The notes: generated by a model from the letters alone, not told the origin. A stretch of 64,000 nt of DNA from Acanthosepion esculentum (GCA_964036315.1 OZ038479.1:57886246-57950245), one strand, 5' to 3'. Shown: positions 1 to 10,651, numbered from the stretch's first letter. A program made the numbers and translations.

Positions 1-195
1 ACTTTTCTGATGAGGTACCTTTTGAGGTTTTCACGAGTAAATATTTTATTTTATTTCTTAGTATTCACCCCTCCTCTTTTTGGAGAGTTTGCAACATACT
101 GAATTTTGTATTTTTTTTTTGTTTTGCGTCAACTCCAGTTTTTCTGTTTCCTTTTCTGCTAATCATACTTGTATGTTCAACAAATTCTTGCAGTA
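1..195. other. Left edge, no gene recognised
   Basis: A+T-rich sequence with a T-run near 109-120. A short open frame crosses it but shows no recognisable motif, and the adjoining region is decayed mobile DNA. It may be the outermost part of the Penelope-derived remnant that follows, but I could not align it to the other copies. Confidence 0.4.
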
Positions 196-199
196 TTAT

Positions 200-430
200 G
201 TCAAAAATATCATACAGTATTTCATGAGCTTTTCTTCAATAAGCCTTTTATTTTTCAATGCCATATTCATGAGATTTCAGTCATTGTATACTCTAGCTTT
301 TTTCAGGTGCTTGGAATTTTGAACTGAACTCTTTATGTCATCTGGGGCAGATTTTTCTAGTTCCATGTGGCATGCCTCTTCCAGATGTCTCAGTATCAGT
401 TATCTGCCTTTAACTCAATTCTCCAAGTTT
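200..430 (-). mobile_element. Penelope-like terminal-repeat remnant with degenerate hammerhead core
   Basis: Read on the minus strand, this stretch aligns by eye with segments at 48190-48372 (-), 63090-63200 (-) and 63200-63440 (+). Shared landmarks in order are AACTGATACTGAGA, GGAACTAGA, a CCCCAG block, AAATTCCAA and CACCTGAA, then ATGAATATGGCA. The part at about 231-310 holds the hammerhead-like element in decayed form: CTGAAAA instead of CTGAAGA, with a GAAA still present downstream. It lies downstream (minus strand) of a GIY-YIG fragment, which fits a Penelope 3' terminal repeat. Boundaries are approximate. Confidence 0.6.
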
Positions 431-515
431 TTGTTCACCTACATGTTATTGAACTCAGACCTCTTTGGGTTAAGTCACAACACTTTTATCCACTGGGCTA
501 TTTGTAGTATATAAA
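430..515 (-). repeat. tRNA-like (SINE-type) segment with A and B boxes
   Basis: On the minus strand the segment contains TAGCCCAGTGG, which fits the RNA polymerase III A box, and 35 bases later GTTCAATAA, a near fit to the B box (the final C is replaced). The spacing is that of a tRNA-derived promoter. No cloverleaf was built by hand and a functional tRNA is unlikely. It lies between a Penelope endonuclease fragment and a Penelope terminal repeat. It is therefore either the head of a tRNA-derived SINE with a Penelope tail, a SINE insertion, or a chance match in a Penelope 3' UTR. Confidence 0.5.
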
Positions 516-599
516 TTTTTGGACTTACCAGAGCTGATATCACAATTTTGTTGCTATTATTGTTTTTCTCTAGCATTCTGCATCACTGGTTCACATATT

Positions 600-975
600 C
601 TCTTCATTTTTATGCTTGGATGGCTAAGAAGGTCTTTGTGGCCTAACATATGTGCTGATTCCTTAAATTTTCATATTTTCCAGTAATATTCTCTGTCTAT
701 TATTTCACCCTCATCTCATAGGAGGCAGTGATCTCCCTTTTCCCTCTATATTTGGTCAGCTATGCGTGATTTTTCTATTTCCCCTTAGGTTATGGCTTAC
801 AGTGTTCCTGCAGTCTTATTTTAAAGAGATGGACTGTTTCACCTTTATATTTCTTACCACAGCTGCATCGGATGGCGTACATCCAGTCCATAATCATGTA
901 CTCCTCTATGATAGGTCTAAATTGAAAGAGGTTTCTTCAAAGTGTTGAACTCCTTTTGAAGGTTATCCTGATGTT
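600..975 (-). pseudogene. Penelope-like GIY-YIG endonuclease fragment
   Basis: On the minus strand an open stretch at about 790-912 encodes MYAIRCSCGKKYKGET followed by KIRLQEH. This matches the GIY-YIG endonuclease signature found at the C-terminus of Penelope-like retroelement proteins (Y-x-I-x-C-x-C-G-x-x-Y-x-G-E-T, then R-L-x-E-H). The frame closes at 790-792 and there is an in-frame stop upstream near 938. One expected basic residue after GET is replaced. Sequence between here and the tRNA-like segment is too decayed to read. Endonuclease identity is fairly secure; activity is not expected. Confidence 0.7.
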
Positions 976-1720
976 ATATGGACTACAGATCTTTTGAATA
1001 GCAACAACATGATTACAATTAAACAAAAAATAATAGGAAAAAAGAACACTAGCCTATAAAAACGTTATTATATCCTTTATATGATCTGTACAAGCTGTGT
1101 CTTGTAAACATCTTATTGGAATAATTAGGATATAAAAATTCTGATTGTATTTATACCAATGCAACTGGAAGTTATCGCAATAAAAATATTATTGAAATAA
1201 ATATATTTTACAAATATATAATTTGAATTTATTGCATATAATTTTTTAGAGAATCAAAGTACTAATATTAAATGTGGTGAAATTAATATAATGAATATTA
1301 TCAATGATAACACAACTTTTAATCTGCATAATAGCCTTCTAAATAATGACAATAGTTATATGAAAGTTATTCTAAAGTCTAAGTTAATAGGAGTAGACAG
1401 GTAGCTAATATGGCATATATGACACAGGTGAATTTTAAAAGTTTGTTTGTAAATGGAAAGAAGAATCTCTGAAGAATAATATTTTAGACATTTTAAAACT
1501 TTTCACAAAAATACTGCTGTACTTGCATATTGTATTTCAAACTCAAAAAGAAATTATTTAAGTTAAACTTATTGATTTGACTATTGATCTTTCCTGGCTG
1601 TTGCATTATTATGTCCCTATGCTGATCTCAACTAGCATTAATATATAGCTAAATGTCTCTGTTAAAATATGAACTGATTTCATGTATTCTTCACAGTCCC
1701 TGCTAAAATATGTTGTTACT
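976..1720. other. A+T-rich upstream flank of ZNF-A, no gene seen
   Basis: No coding signal. From about 1440 onward the sequence aligns with the region upstream of ZNF-B (about 33200-33450), including a shared block with CAACTAGCATTAATATA and AAATATGAACTGATTT. This marks the upstream part of the segmental duplication. The promoter and first exon of the zinc-finger gene may lie here or further left, but I cannot place them. Confidence 0.5.
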
Positions 1721-1950
1721 TTTACTTCACAGGTCTTTTGCTGGAGAGAAAATCATGTTATTCATAATAACATTATTGGGAATTTAAATGAAGGCAAACA
1801 AGACTCTTTACTTTCCATCAAAAACAATTAAATATATGTAGCCGTATTCATTTAAAGGTTGTGTACATACATTTTCAAAAGTATCAAAGTGAACATTAAT
1901 GTGCAAAAAATATAATTTGAAATGTGTGATTTGCCTTTTCTGTAGAGTCT
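1721..1950 (+). promoter_or_regulatory. Two conserved 3' splice-acceptor tracts upstream of ZNF-A
   Basis: A pyrimidine tract ending in AG at 1731-1732 (ACTTTTACTTCACAG) and a second ending in AG at 1944-1945 (TTTTCTGTAG) are both preserved upstream of ZNF-B (AG at 33457-33458 and 33676-33677) and ZNF-C (63489-63490 and 63700-63701). Conservation across three paralogs suggests a short 5' exon between or after them and a final exon carrying the whole finger array. In the finger frame a stop lies at 1964-1966, so the coding start is downstream of the second acceptor. Exon structure is inferred; no transcript evidence is available. Confidence 0.5.
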
Positions 1951-2035
1951 GAGTGTTACATAGTAAAAATTTGAAAGAAGAATTAGAGAAGTGAAGTTTG
2001 CAAACATTTTTCATTACTTAGATTTGGTGTACCAT

Positions 2036-3133
2036 ATGAAAAATTGGTCTAGGAACAAATTATATACATGTAAATTTAGTGAATCAGCATTTTCATGGAA
2101 TACTATGCAAACTCTTACTGGAGAAAAACCATACTCTTGTCATGTTTGTGGATTTGCAATTTCAAAGAAGTTAAAATTTTTGCGCCATATACAAACGCAC
2201 ACTGAAAAGAAATTGCATTCTTGCGGAGTTTGTGAATCTGTATTTTCACAGAAGTCATCTTTGGTGCGCCATTTGCAAACACACACACAAGAGAAACCAT
2301 ATTCTTGTGAGGCTTGTGGATCTGCATTTACACAAAAATCAAATTTGAAAGTCCATATGCGAATGCACACTGGAGAAAAACCATATTCTTGTAAAGTTTG
2401 TGGATCTGCATTTTCAATGAAGTCACATTTGAAGGATCATCTGCGAACACACACTGGAGATAAAGCATATTCTTGTCGAGTTTGTGGATCTGCATTTTCA
2501 TTTAAATTATCTTTGGAATGTCATATGACAAGTCACACTGGAGAGAAACCATACTCTTGTGAAGTTTGTGGATCTGCATTTGCACAGAAATCACATTTGA
2601 AAGTCCATATGCGAATACACACTGGAGAAAAACCATATTCGTGTGAAATCTGTGGATCTGCATTTTCAATGAAGTCACATTTGAAGGACCATATGCGAAC
2701 ACACACTGGAGATAAACCATATTCTTGTGAAGTTTGTGGATCTGCATTTTCATATAAATTATCTTTGGAATGTCATATGACTAGCCATACTGGAGAGAAA
2801 CCATACTCTTGTGAAGTTTGTGGATCTGCATTTAAACAGAAATCACACTTGAATGTACATATGCGAATACACACAGGAGAGAAACCATATTCTTGTGAAG
2901 TTTGTGGGTCTGCATTTACACAGAAGACACACTTGAAAGACCATATGCGAATACACACTGGAGAGAAACCATATTCTTGTGACGTTTGTGGATCTGCATT
3001 TTCAATAAAGTCATATTTGAAGGTTCATATGCGAACACACACTGGAGAGAAACCGTATTCTTGTGAAGTTTGTGCATCTGCATTTTCACAGTTGCCACAT
3101 TTGAAAAACCATATGCGAACACATACAGAATAG
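2036..3133 (+). CDS. C2H2 zinc-finger array protein (ZNF-A), 12 fingers
   Basis: Predicted nuclear DNA-binding protein made almost entirely of C2H2 fingers of 28 residues joined by [12 protein letters not shown] linkers. From the first in-frame ATG it is 365 codons. After a degenerate N-terminal finger (CKFSES, second Cys lost) come 12 fingers with all four ligands, ending in HMRTHTE and TAG. Recognition-helix residues at -1, 2, 3 and 6 differ between fingers (for example QSSR, QSNV, MSHD, FLSC, QTHD, QPHN), as in rapidly evolving animal zinc-finger clusters. Finger 1 has Ile for the core Phe and Phe for the core Leu. Fingers 3-5 and 6-8 are a block duplication. No KRAB, BTB, SCAN or ZAD domain is visible. 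A GTG at 1991 extends the frame but is not a likely eukaryotic start; an upstream spliced exon is possible. The DNA target and role are unknown. Confidence 0.85.
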   Translation: MKNWSRNKLYTCKFSESAFSWNTMQTLTGEKPYSCHVCGFAISKKLKFLRHIQTHTEKKLHSCGVCESVFSQKSSLVRHLQTHTQEKPYSCEACGSAFTQKSNLKVHMRMHTGEKPYSCKVCGSAFSMKSHLKDHLRTHTGDKAYSCRVCGSAFSFKLSLECHMTSHTGEKPYSCEVCGSAFAQKSHLKVHMRIHTGEKPYSCEICGSAFSMKSHLKDHMRTHTGDKPYSCEVCGSAFSYKLSLECHMTSHTGEKPYSCEVCGSAFKQKSHLNVHMRIHTGEKPYSCEVCGSAFTQKTHLKDHMRIHTGEKPYSCDVCGSAFSIKSYLKVHMRTHTGEKPYSCEVCASAFSQLPHLKNHMRTHTE

Positions 3134-5091
3134 AAAAACATATCTATGTGAATTTTGTAGATGTGTGTTTGGAGAAATGTCAAATATACTGCATCACATT
3201 CAAATCTCTCCCGGAAAATAACACTTGTGAAATTTGCATGACTGCATTTTTAAATATTGGTAAGAAGTGAGTTAATGATATTTTGTATATGCTATGCATT
3301 TAAAAAAAGAAATCTTCATTCTTACAATAAAGTCATTATATGAATGAATCATATATTCATCTTGCAGTCAGATATGAATTTTGATTTATTTTTCTATATG
3401 CAAAATGTAAGGAACATTCCTTTTTTTCAGGTCTGTTAATAGAATGCATTAAAACATTTGGTATTTAATATATGGAAACACACACTGATGAGTAGCTGTA
3501 TGAATGATGTTTATAATTGTGAAGGATTTAATGAAGAAAACTTGTTCTGATTCTAAAAAATTCATATGATAAAATAATATATTAATTTTGTGCCGACAAA
3601 TTGAAAAAATTGTGGTTGTGTTTTTTTTTGTACATGAATGAAATAATGTCATATATTCCTGAATCAGGTTATATGGATTTTGATTTATTTTATATGGGCA
3701 AAATAGTAGGCAGATTACACACAAATTACCGTAATCAGTATTTGAACTATGCTCCCCAATTCTATGTTGAACTCTGCTCCATGATTTTGCATATTTTTTA
3801 CTGCCTGGCCTTGAACCCTTTTTTATTTTGTGTGATGAAGGTTGTGCAATTCTTAATTTTCATTTGATTGATTCACACACAAGTGTCTTTTGGGTGTGAT
3901 TTTCATAAGATTAATACATTCTGAGCTTCACTCGTGTTGTAAAATATTGATTTTTTATGTGCAGTTGTTAATTTTAGTCTGATTGTCAATGAACTGAGAT
4001 ATGAGTTGAGTGTTCTCTTTCTGAACTTTTAAACACTAAATATGGCCAGCATAATGATATATTTGTATTTACTTTATTCATTTTAGTTTTTGATTATTTT
4101 CTCATATATTTTATGTCATAAAACATATCATTGAACTCAGTGTAATCCTTTAAGAACTATTCTCAATTTAAGAAAATGTATTCAAAAAATTGGTCTTCCT
4201 ACTAACAAACAAAAACTGAAAAAATTTGGTAAAGAGTTATTGTATTGATAATGTTAATTGATTGCATTCACTTTGAGTTCTTTCTTCATTATTTATTGAC
4301 ATCCAATTGATTCTTTTCTTTTTATTTTGTCCATTAAATTTTTATTATCATATATAGCCAATAGTTTAAGAACATGCTTTTTATTCTATATGCTTTGATG
4401 AAACTTTGTAGAAGTATCAAAAACGTAGTATTATGGGCATAGCTTTTTATCTTCATGTTCATCACATGTTGACATCAAGAGGCTGGCAGATAAACAAATT
4501 CTATGGGAATTTCACTCGATGGTGATGATGGTTGTGCAGCGATTTCAGGTGTGTTAACCTCTTTGTTCAGAACCTGTTTTAGACACAAATCAACAAACTG
4601 TTTATCTAACAATGGATTTAATAATAACAAGTTCTACAGATTATGTAGTCTGGTTGACAGGTTTTCAGTAGGAAAATAATTCTAGCAGTAATTTTCAATA
4701 AACAGAGAGACCTCAGAACAAAAAAAAAAGAAAGTTAGGATTAAATCCAGCCTTCTCCTATCTTATCATCTGGTCATTCTCTCAATTCCTGCCTGTATGT
4801 GTTGGCTGGATTATATAAAATCTCAGCACATTGACTTATTGCATGTTTTTCAATAGTATATTCATGACCTTTCTTTGTCTATGAAATAGATGACCTTTGT
4901 GAAATACATCAATTCCACACTCATGAAAAAATGGTTTTCTGCTAAAATTAATAACATTTGTTTGAATTCAGAATAATTAAACTTTAAATTATCTAATTTA
5001 TCTAAAATAATGATTTTGACATGTATATTTTATTTTTGAATGATTTCTTAATAAAGCGAATTATGTTATGCTGAGAGATTGGATTATAGTA
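3134..5091. other. 3' flank of ZNF-A, part of the duplicated unit
   Basis: No gene recognised. The sequence aligns along its length with 34970-37060 downstream of ZNF-B, for example the shared TTTCATAAGATTAATACATT at about 3902-3921 and the GGATTATAG/GGATTACAG boundary. Short open frames here are not conserved between the two copies. The stretch contains the probable 3' UTR of ZNF-A. Confidence 0.6.
3326..3331 (+). terminator. AATAAA polyadenylation signal for ZNF-A
   Basis: AATAAA about 190 bases after the ZNF-A stop codon, followed by GTCATTATATGAATGAA. The same context (AATAAAGTCATATATTCATG) occurs after ZNF-B at 35361. It is the first good signal downstream of the stop, so it is the likely cleavage signal; use is not proven. 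Confidence 0.55.
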
Positions 5092-8000
5092 TTGCATTCA
5101 CTTTGCAGCGTTCACTCAGCTGGTCTGATTGATGTTTGATCCTGTTGAATGGATCACTTTTATCTAAGCCTTGCCTTGTGCCACATTGTGTTTGATTTAG
5201 ATCACAAGGCTGGCGAGGATCAAATTGTTGACAGGAATCATTGAATTGATCAGGTCTGGACAAAATGAAGCCACAAGTCATAGGATAAATTGTAATAAGG
5301 AAAATGTTTTATATACTGTTTCTTATACACAGCTGATGGTACCGTATCAGTTCTTCAGGAAGAAATATATGTTCTTCATGCAGGAGGAATATATTTATCA
5401 TGCAAAGTTATTTGACCCTTCCCTTCTTCAAATATTTCATGACACTTTGTTCATTGTGACTAAGTCTCGACAAGTCTTCTGGAACACAGCGCAATGCTGG
5501 AGGACTTCTTCAGCAGCTGGAAGTCACATGAGTTTGGTGGAGTGGTTGTCTCTTTGTAACACTTCAAGCTCGATCCTAGGTCACAACAAACAGCAACAGA
5601 TGTAACCTTTCATTGCAGTCAGCCCAGGGTGGATCCTGGTTTGATCATTGGAGTGATCTCTTTAATCCTGACCTGCCTTACTCCACTTTGTGATTGATTT
5701 GATTGTAAGGAGGCCAAGATTGATTGGTTATAGGTCTCTTCTTGTTGGGCTGGTCCCAGTCGAGCGAAGTCGTATGATAAAATTATGGGAAAAAAAACAA
5801 CACTTGAAATATATATAAAAAATAACTACTATTGCGTACAAGGGTTTGTTAGTAGTTGTGTTCACTTACAGGTGTTTGTCGACCTAATCCATTCCTAAAT
5901 CGGACACAATACTGGGGTAAGCTGGTAATTTTTGGCTTGCAGAGTTAGTAAAATTTGTTTTACAGTTTTGGTAAGTTTGGTTCAAGGCTGAAGTTGGATG
6001 TTCTTGTGTTCAACATGAGTTGTGGAATCTCTCAGCAACCTCCCTTCTCAACTGTCAACTCAGCTGCAACACTGACTTTGAACTGATTTTCTGAATGGCT
6101 TTCATGCATTCATTTTTATGGACTCCAACTAGAAACCGGTGCGGGGCAAGATGTAGGCTGGGTCTCGGTGAATCCCTCCTGATTACCAGGGATGGTTGCA
6201 GGCATCGCACTGCCTGGCTACTTCTAATCTCTCTTATTACCATCTCTGACTATTGCCTTCCAGTGGGCGTGAGCAGCTCCTTCAACCTCTTTAATGTCTC
6301 TTTTGTGTCTGCTACCCTTCAGTTGGTGCAGGGACCCCCTCATTCTTCCTTGATTGCTCTTCTGTGCCTGTCACCTTTAGCATTTGGTTGGAGATTAATT
6401 TTAAAAACAAATATGGTTTCAAGTGCTATTATCTTATAAGTGAATTGACACCACAATTGGCTTTAGGACATTTGACCCAAGAGCCACTTTCCCTGGGAAA
6501 TCTTTGCAACTCCCATTATGGTGTCAATTCGTTCAACCAAAGGTCACCATTCTGCAGTTGTTCAATTTATTGTTTTTCATTTCAACATCCTGAAAAATGA
6601 ATTCATTCAGTTTTAACCCAATTCTTCTCCTGTCAGATCCGGGCATTGTTTGCCAAAGGCTGTCAACACTTATTCGCACAAATTGAGAATTGCTTTTAGA
6701 CGGTCATCTGGTCTGTTGTACATATCTTGATTCTCTGGAAACAATTTTATTATCAGTCTATCTTTCCTTATATTGATTAACCCCTTTTCATGCTAAGTTA
6801 TCCTTCATTATCTCGTTTTCATTTATATTCCAAATCGCCATCATTATTATTAATTACCAGCAACCCAAATAGTATTACATCTGGCCTGGATTCTGGTGGC
6901 TTGTCTCTCTTTGTCACTTCGATCTTCTGTTTATGTGGACCTTTGTTCAAAAATGGCATGGGGTTTGATGTGGTTTGGTATTTTCGGGGGTTCCCCTAAT
7001 CTCTGCACAGAGATTAGTTTCACTCTAAGAAATTAATCGCATGTCCAGTTTTAGTGAGGCCTCTCCCCCTTTGATTAGTGGTAGCAGAATATCGATCCAC
7101 CCTAACCCCTTCCTTCTCATATAGGTGCCTCATACCAGTAGTGCCCAAGGGGTGTAGGCAATTCTTTCACCTCCCTTTCATTCTGGCTGTCACTTTGACC
7201 AATCCTATCTCTAGATTGCATGGGCAAGCAGGTGTGGCTTAGCTCCTGTTACGTGTTGATAATTGTTACAAAGGAAAAAGAATGATTTACCAAAACACAG
7301 AGCTAAATCACAAACAAATACTTAATTTACTGAAAAAACACAAAATACAATATGTACAAGATATACAATTGGCTATACAAAACTGAAAACACAGAGTTAC
7401 TGGCGAAGTGTTACGAGGGAGAAGGGTGGAGAATCAAGTGTTTTTATTACATTAAGGATAGCGAAGTAATCTAGTTGCTATTACTGGAAATCCACTAATG
7501 TGTGTAAATAAAGATAAATTTTTAGTTTGGTCAATGAAAATAGTCAAAATTCTATTTACCAGATTTGTTCCATGAAATTCTCTTTTTGGGTTTTTGTTGG
7601 TCGGCAACTTTTCATAGAGATTCTTTCGGCTGGATATAACAATCCTCGAATCAAAAGCCGGAGTTGATACTGGCAGCAATTCCTTTCTTACAACTACTTC
7701 AACTGACAACCCTTTACCCAAAAACCTATTTTATAGGGGCTAACACCTAATTTGCATATTTCTAGATGTTTCTCGAATCATCTAGATTCTTCTCGAATAT
7801 ACTGGAATGATCTAGAATCTTCCAAACGTTCTATTTCAAATTTCTCTATTTTACCACTACTTCATGAAAGAAAACTTTTTGGTATTAACAGGTAGGACTC
7901 GGTAGAATCCCTTACTATAAATTTTAACCTGATTGCGACTTTCTTTTTATAACAAAAAAGTAACACTCCAATAATTAATTTTAATTAACATTCAGAATTT

Positions 8001-8672
8001 TTGTCAACAGAGTTTCTCAACCCCTTCCATCTTCTCAATTGGATACTCAGCAGCCATTCCCTTAACAGCCTCCTCTTGTGGCATTTTGGCTCTCATCTAA
8101 AGAAATTTCATCTCTTCAATGATTCACACCTTCCTTTCACATTTTTTTAACAAATGATAAAAAAAACAACTCTCCAACTTTGCCTTTGTTTCCAACCAAC
8201 TTTTCCTACTGGGTTGTGGCCAGCAGATAATTCTATAACCTGAATTTTGAAAACAAAATCTCCATTTTGGCTTTTACACTGCTTCTCTCCTCTTCTTTTG
8301 ACAAGTGATAAGGAAAGAAAAACAATTCTTTAACTATGCCTTTGTTTTCCAGAACACCTTAATTTTTATCTCAGTCGACCTTTCCTTACCAGTTTTTGAC
8401 CTGTAGAAAATTCCTTAACCTGGATTTTAAAAACAATAATGTCCCCATTCTCAACTTCGGCCATATAGATTTTGTACAAAAAAAAAAAAAATATCAAATG
8501 TTTCTGTCTTGCCTTTAACCAAGGAAGAAAAAAAACAAAGCAACCCCTCTGAATTTACTAAAATCTAGTCTCGGCTCTCTGAATGTTTATCAATCTATTT
8601 TTTAACTGGAAAAGTGTCACATCTCTCTCTTGGTATAGCCATCAGGCTATTCTTTCAACCCTTGAAGTGTCA
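5092..8672. mobile_element. Unclassified 3.58-kb insertion absent from the second unit
   Basis: The flanks (GGATTATAG on the left, TAGATTTTATC on the right) are contiguous in the second unit at 37052-37071, so this block was inserted into unit 1 or cleanly lost from unit 2. It is visibly richer in G+C than its surroundings. It holds two related degenerate segments (about 5110-5260 and 5620-5760), a diverged tandem pair (8143-8455) and open stretches at 6095-6600 without a recognisable domain. A 2-base AT overlap at the junction is the only candidate target duplication. I do not recognise the family and it may be composite. Confidence 0.55.
8143..8455. repeat. Diverged tandem duplication inside the insertion
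   Basis: Segments 8143-8270 and about 8297-8455 share the order AA(A/G)TGATAA, ACTNTGCCTTTGTTT, CCTTNCC/TTTTCCTAC, CCTGAATTTTGAAAACAA or CCTGGATTTTAAAAACAA, then TCCCCATT-like ends. The second copy carries an extra 25-30 bases in the middle. No coding signal. Confidence 0.45.
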
Positions 8673-9110
8673 TAGATTTTATCAATAATCAGAAAAAATA
8701 ATTCCAATAAACTTAAATTTTGTTTGAAATACAGAAAATTATTTTCATTACTAAAAATATTAAATCTATTAACTGTCAACATAAAAACTTCTTGATTTCA
8801 AATTTTAAACATTAGGTATCACTTCTTTTTTAGAATAATCTAAGTAAAATATTTTATGTACTCTATGAAGAAAAAAGTTCATGTATAGAAAATTTTTAAA
8901 TTAAAATATTTTATAACCTTTTTAATCTTATAAAACTCTGCATTCATTTGTAGTGCTCAACTGTTATTCTTATTAATACTGTATTTACTAATCATAATTG
9001 GCAAAGCTCACTAGAGTTAAATGAGCTCCAGCATTTTAAAAAGAATTTTTAATTTCTGAGTATATAAATTTCTGTTTTGGTACATTGTCCTGGATCAGGT
9101 TTTCCTGATA
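8673..9110. other. Duplicated-unit backbone left of the Tc1 insertion
   Basis: Aligns with 37063-37537 in the second unit (shared ATTTTATC-ATAATCAGAAAA, TAGTGTTCAACTGTTATTCT or close variants, and TAATCATAATTGGCAAA). No gene seen. It ends in CCTGATA, the Tc1 target site. Confidence 0.6.
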
Positions 9111-9320
9111 CACTCCTGATTAAAAATTTAAGACCACTTGAAAATTTTTTATAAGAGATTGTTTGTCATGGATACATTATAAACTTTTTCTTAAGGTTAC
9201 TAATTCTATAATCTAAAAGACAAAAAGTTAGACAAAAAGTTAGAATCCGATCAATTTATTCAGAAATGGACATTTTTATAAAATGAGGCGTTTTACACTT
9301 GATCAAAATTATAAGACCAG
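9111..9320 (+). repeat. Left terminal inverted repeat of the Tc1 element
   Basis: Pairs with the right arm 10445-10651. The outer transposase-binding-like motif starts at 9115 (CTGATTAAAAATTTAAGACC) and the inner at 9298-9320 (CTTGATCAAAATTATAAGAC, then CAG). The inner part also includes the well conserved ATAAAATGAGGCGTTTTACA. Confidence 0.85.
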
Positions 9321-9396
9321 GGGGTATAAATTCTTAGATCTAGCGTAATTCCAATGTTTGTAGTTCAGTTAGCAATCACTGTGTAAAGGTGTCACC

Positions 9397-10390
9397 ATGC
9401 CTAAAGCAAGCAAACTTACCGAAGTTGAGTGTGCTTGAATTCTAGATTTCCATAATCAAGGTTTGTCACAGCGGGTGATCGCAACTAAGGTAAATCACAG
9501 TAAAACTGTGAGTTGCAATTTTCTAAAGTACAGTTCAAATTATGGAAATGCAAAGTCTACTGGTAGGCCCCAAAAACATTTCTCCGGCTTTGAGTAGGAG
9601 AATAAGACGGGTTGTTGTGAAAGCCAGTGGACTTTCTTCTAGTCAAATTAAGGCAGCCACAGATGCTGATTGCAGTCCAGTAACCATCAGACGACACTTA
9701 CGACAAAAAGGCTTTGTAAATAAAAAGCGCAAACAAATTCCTCGGCTGCTTCCACATCACGAAGTGAACCGTTTATGGTTTGGTCGTGAGTACCAAACAT
9801 GGGACATTGAGAAGTGGAAGAAAGTCCTGTTTTCTGAAAAAAATTCAATCTAGATGGTCCTGATGGCTTCCAACAATATTGTCATAACAAAAACATGCCT
9901 CCTGAAATTTTCTCCACACGTCATAGTGGTGGAGGGTCTCTAATGTATGTGCCTTTTCTTACAGAGGGATGATGGAACTCCAGGTGGTGCTGGGTCGTCA
10001 GACAGCAGCTGGTTATGTTAGCATGCTACAAAAAGCATCATAGGTGACGGAAGGAAATCATTTGTGTGGGGATAGATGGTTATTCCAACAGGATAATGCT
10101 GCAATCCACGCTGCATGCTGGACCTTGACCTTTCTACAAGAAAATGGGGTCCATCTCTTGAGACATCCTGCATGGTCACCAGACTTGAACCCAATTGAAA
10201 ATGTTTGGGGATGGATGGCAAGAGATGTTTATCGAAATGGCAAACAATATTCAACAAAAAATGAACTTTGTGAAGCTTCAGAAGCTGGAGCAATATTCCT
10301 CGCAGCTTAATGGAAACACTAATTTCTAGCATGCCCCAAAGAATTTTTGAAGTCATCAAAACCAGTGGAGGTAGAAGTCATTATTAAATT
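9397..10390 (+). pseudogene. Tc1 transposase, inactivated
   Basis: The frame starts at ATG 9397 with MPKASKLTEVE, includes an N-terminal helix-turn-helix-like stretch (QGLSQRVIATKVNHSKT) and an AT-hook-like GRPQ. It then continues after frame changes into [48 protein letters not shown] and FQQDNAAIHA...SPDLNPIENVWG. The second catalytic Asp (10092-10094) and the Glu of NPIENVW are 34 residues apart, the DD34E spacing of Tc1. Stops at 9436 and later, plus at least two frame changes, make it non-functional. The region of the first catalytic Asp (after FSEKN) is disturbed. Confidence 0.88.
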
Positions 10391-10444
10391 TGGTTGTTGA
10401 ATGTTTTCGTACACTTTTTGTACAATTTCATAGAATTTTTGTCT

Positions 10445-10651
10445 CTGGTCTTATAATTTTGATCAAGTGTAAAACGCCTCATTTTATAAAAATGTCAATT
10501 TCTCAAAATCTTTGGATTATAACTTTTTGTCTACATAATATTTTAGATTATAAAATTAGTAATCTTAAGTAAGAAATGTTTAAAATTTTTCCATGAAAAA
10601 CAGTCTTTTTAAAAAAAAATTCAAATGGTCTTAAATTTTTGATCAGGAGTG
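10445..10651 (-). repeat. Right terminal inverted repeat of the Tc1 element
   Basis: Reverse complement of the left arm. The inner motif is at 10445-10467 and is identical to the inner motif of the left arm. The outer motif is at about 10623-10647 with one or two changes. It ends in ATCAGGAGTG followed by TA. Confidence 0.85.

Larger units (their letters stand above)
9111..10651 (+). mobile_element. Tc1-like transposon with long IR/DR termini
   Basis: A 1541-bp element bounded by inverted CACTCCTGAT termini and flanked by the TA target duplication (9109-9110 and 10652-10653). The terminal inverted repeats are about 210 bp long. Each holds an outer and an inner copy of a TGATYAAAA..TAAGACCA motif, the IR/DR arrangement of Tc1 elements such as Minos or Sleeping Beauty. 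The inside carries one broken DD34E transposase on the plus strand. The paralogous unit has the uninserted site at 37536-37537, so insertion followed the segmental duplication. Arms differ at roughly one base in eight by eye, suggesting an old or non-identical pair. Confidence 0.9.

Noticed and set aside
430..515. A genuine tRNA gene
   Set aside because: Only the A box and an imperfect B box are present; acceptor and anticodon stems are not evident.
1991..2035. GTG at 1991 as start of ZNF-A
   Set aside because: Not a usual eukaryotic start; the first ATG in frame is at 2036. The extra 15 codons may be read only if an upstream exon splices in.
2100..3130. Regular 84-bp repeats as a satellite or CRISPR-like array
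   Set aside because: Period and content are those of C2H2 finger codons (28 residues), and no spacer structure exists.
6095..6600. Open frames 6095-6439 and 6364-6600 as a gene
   Set aside because: They overlap each other in different frames, have no domain and lie in an insert absent from the paralogous unit.
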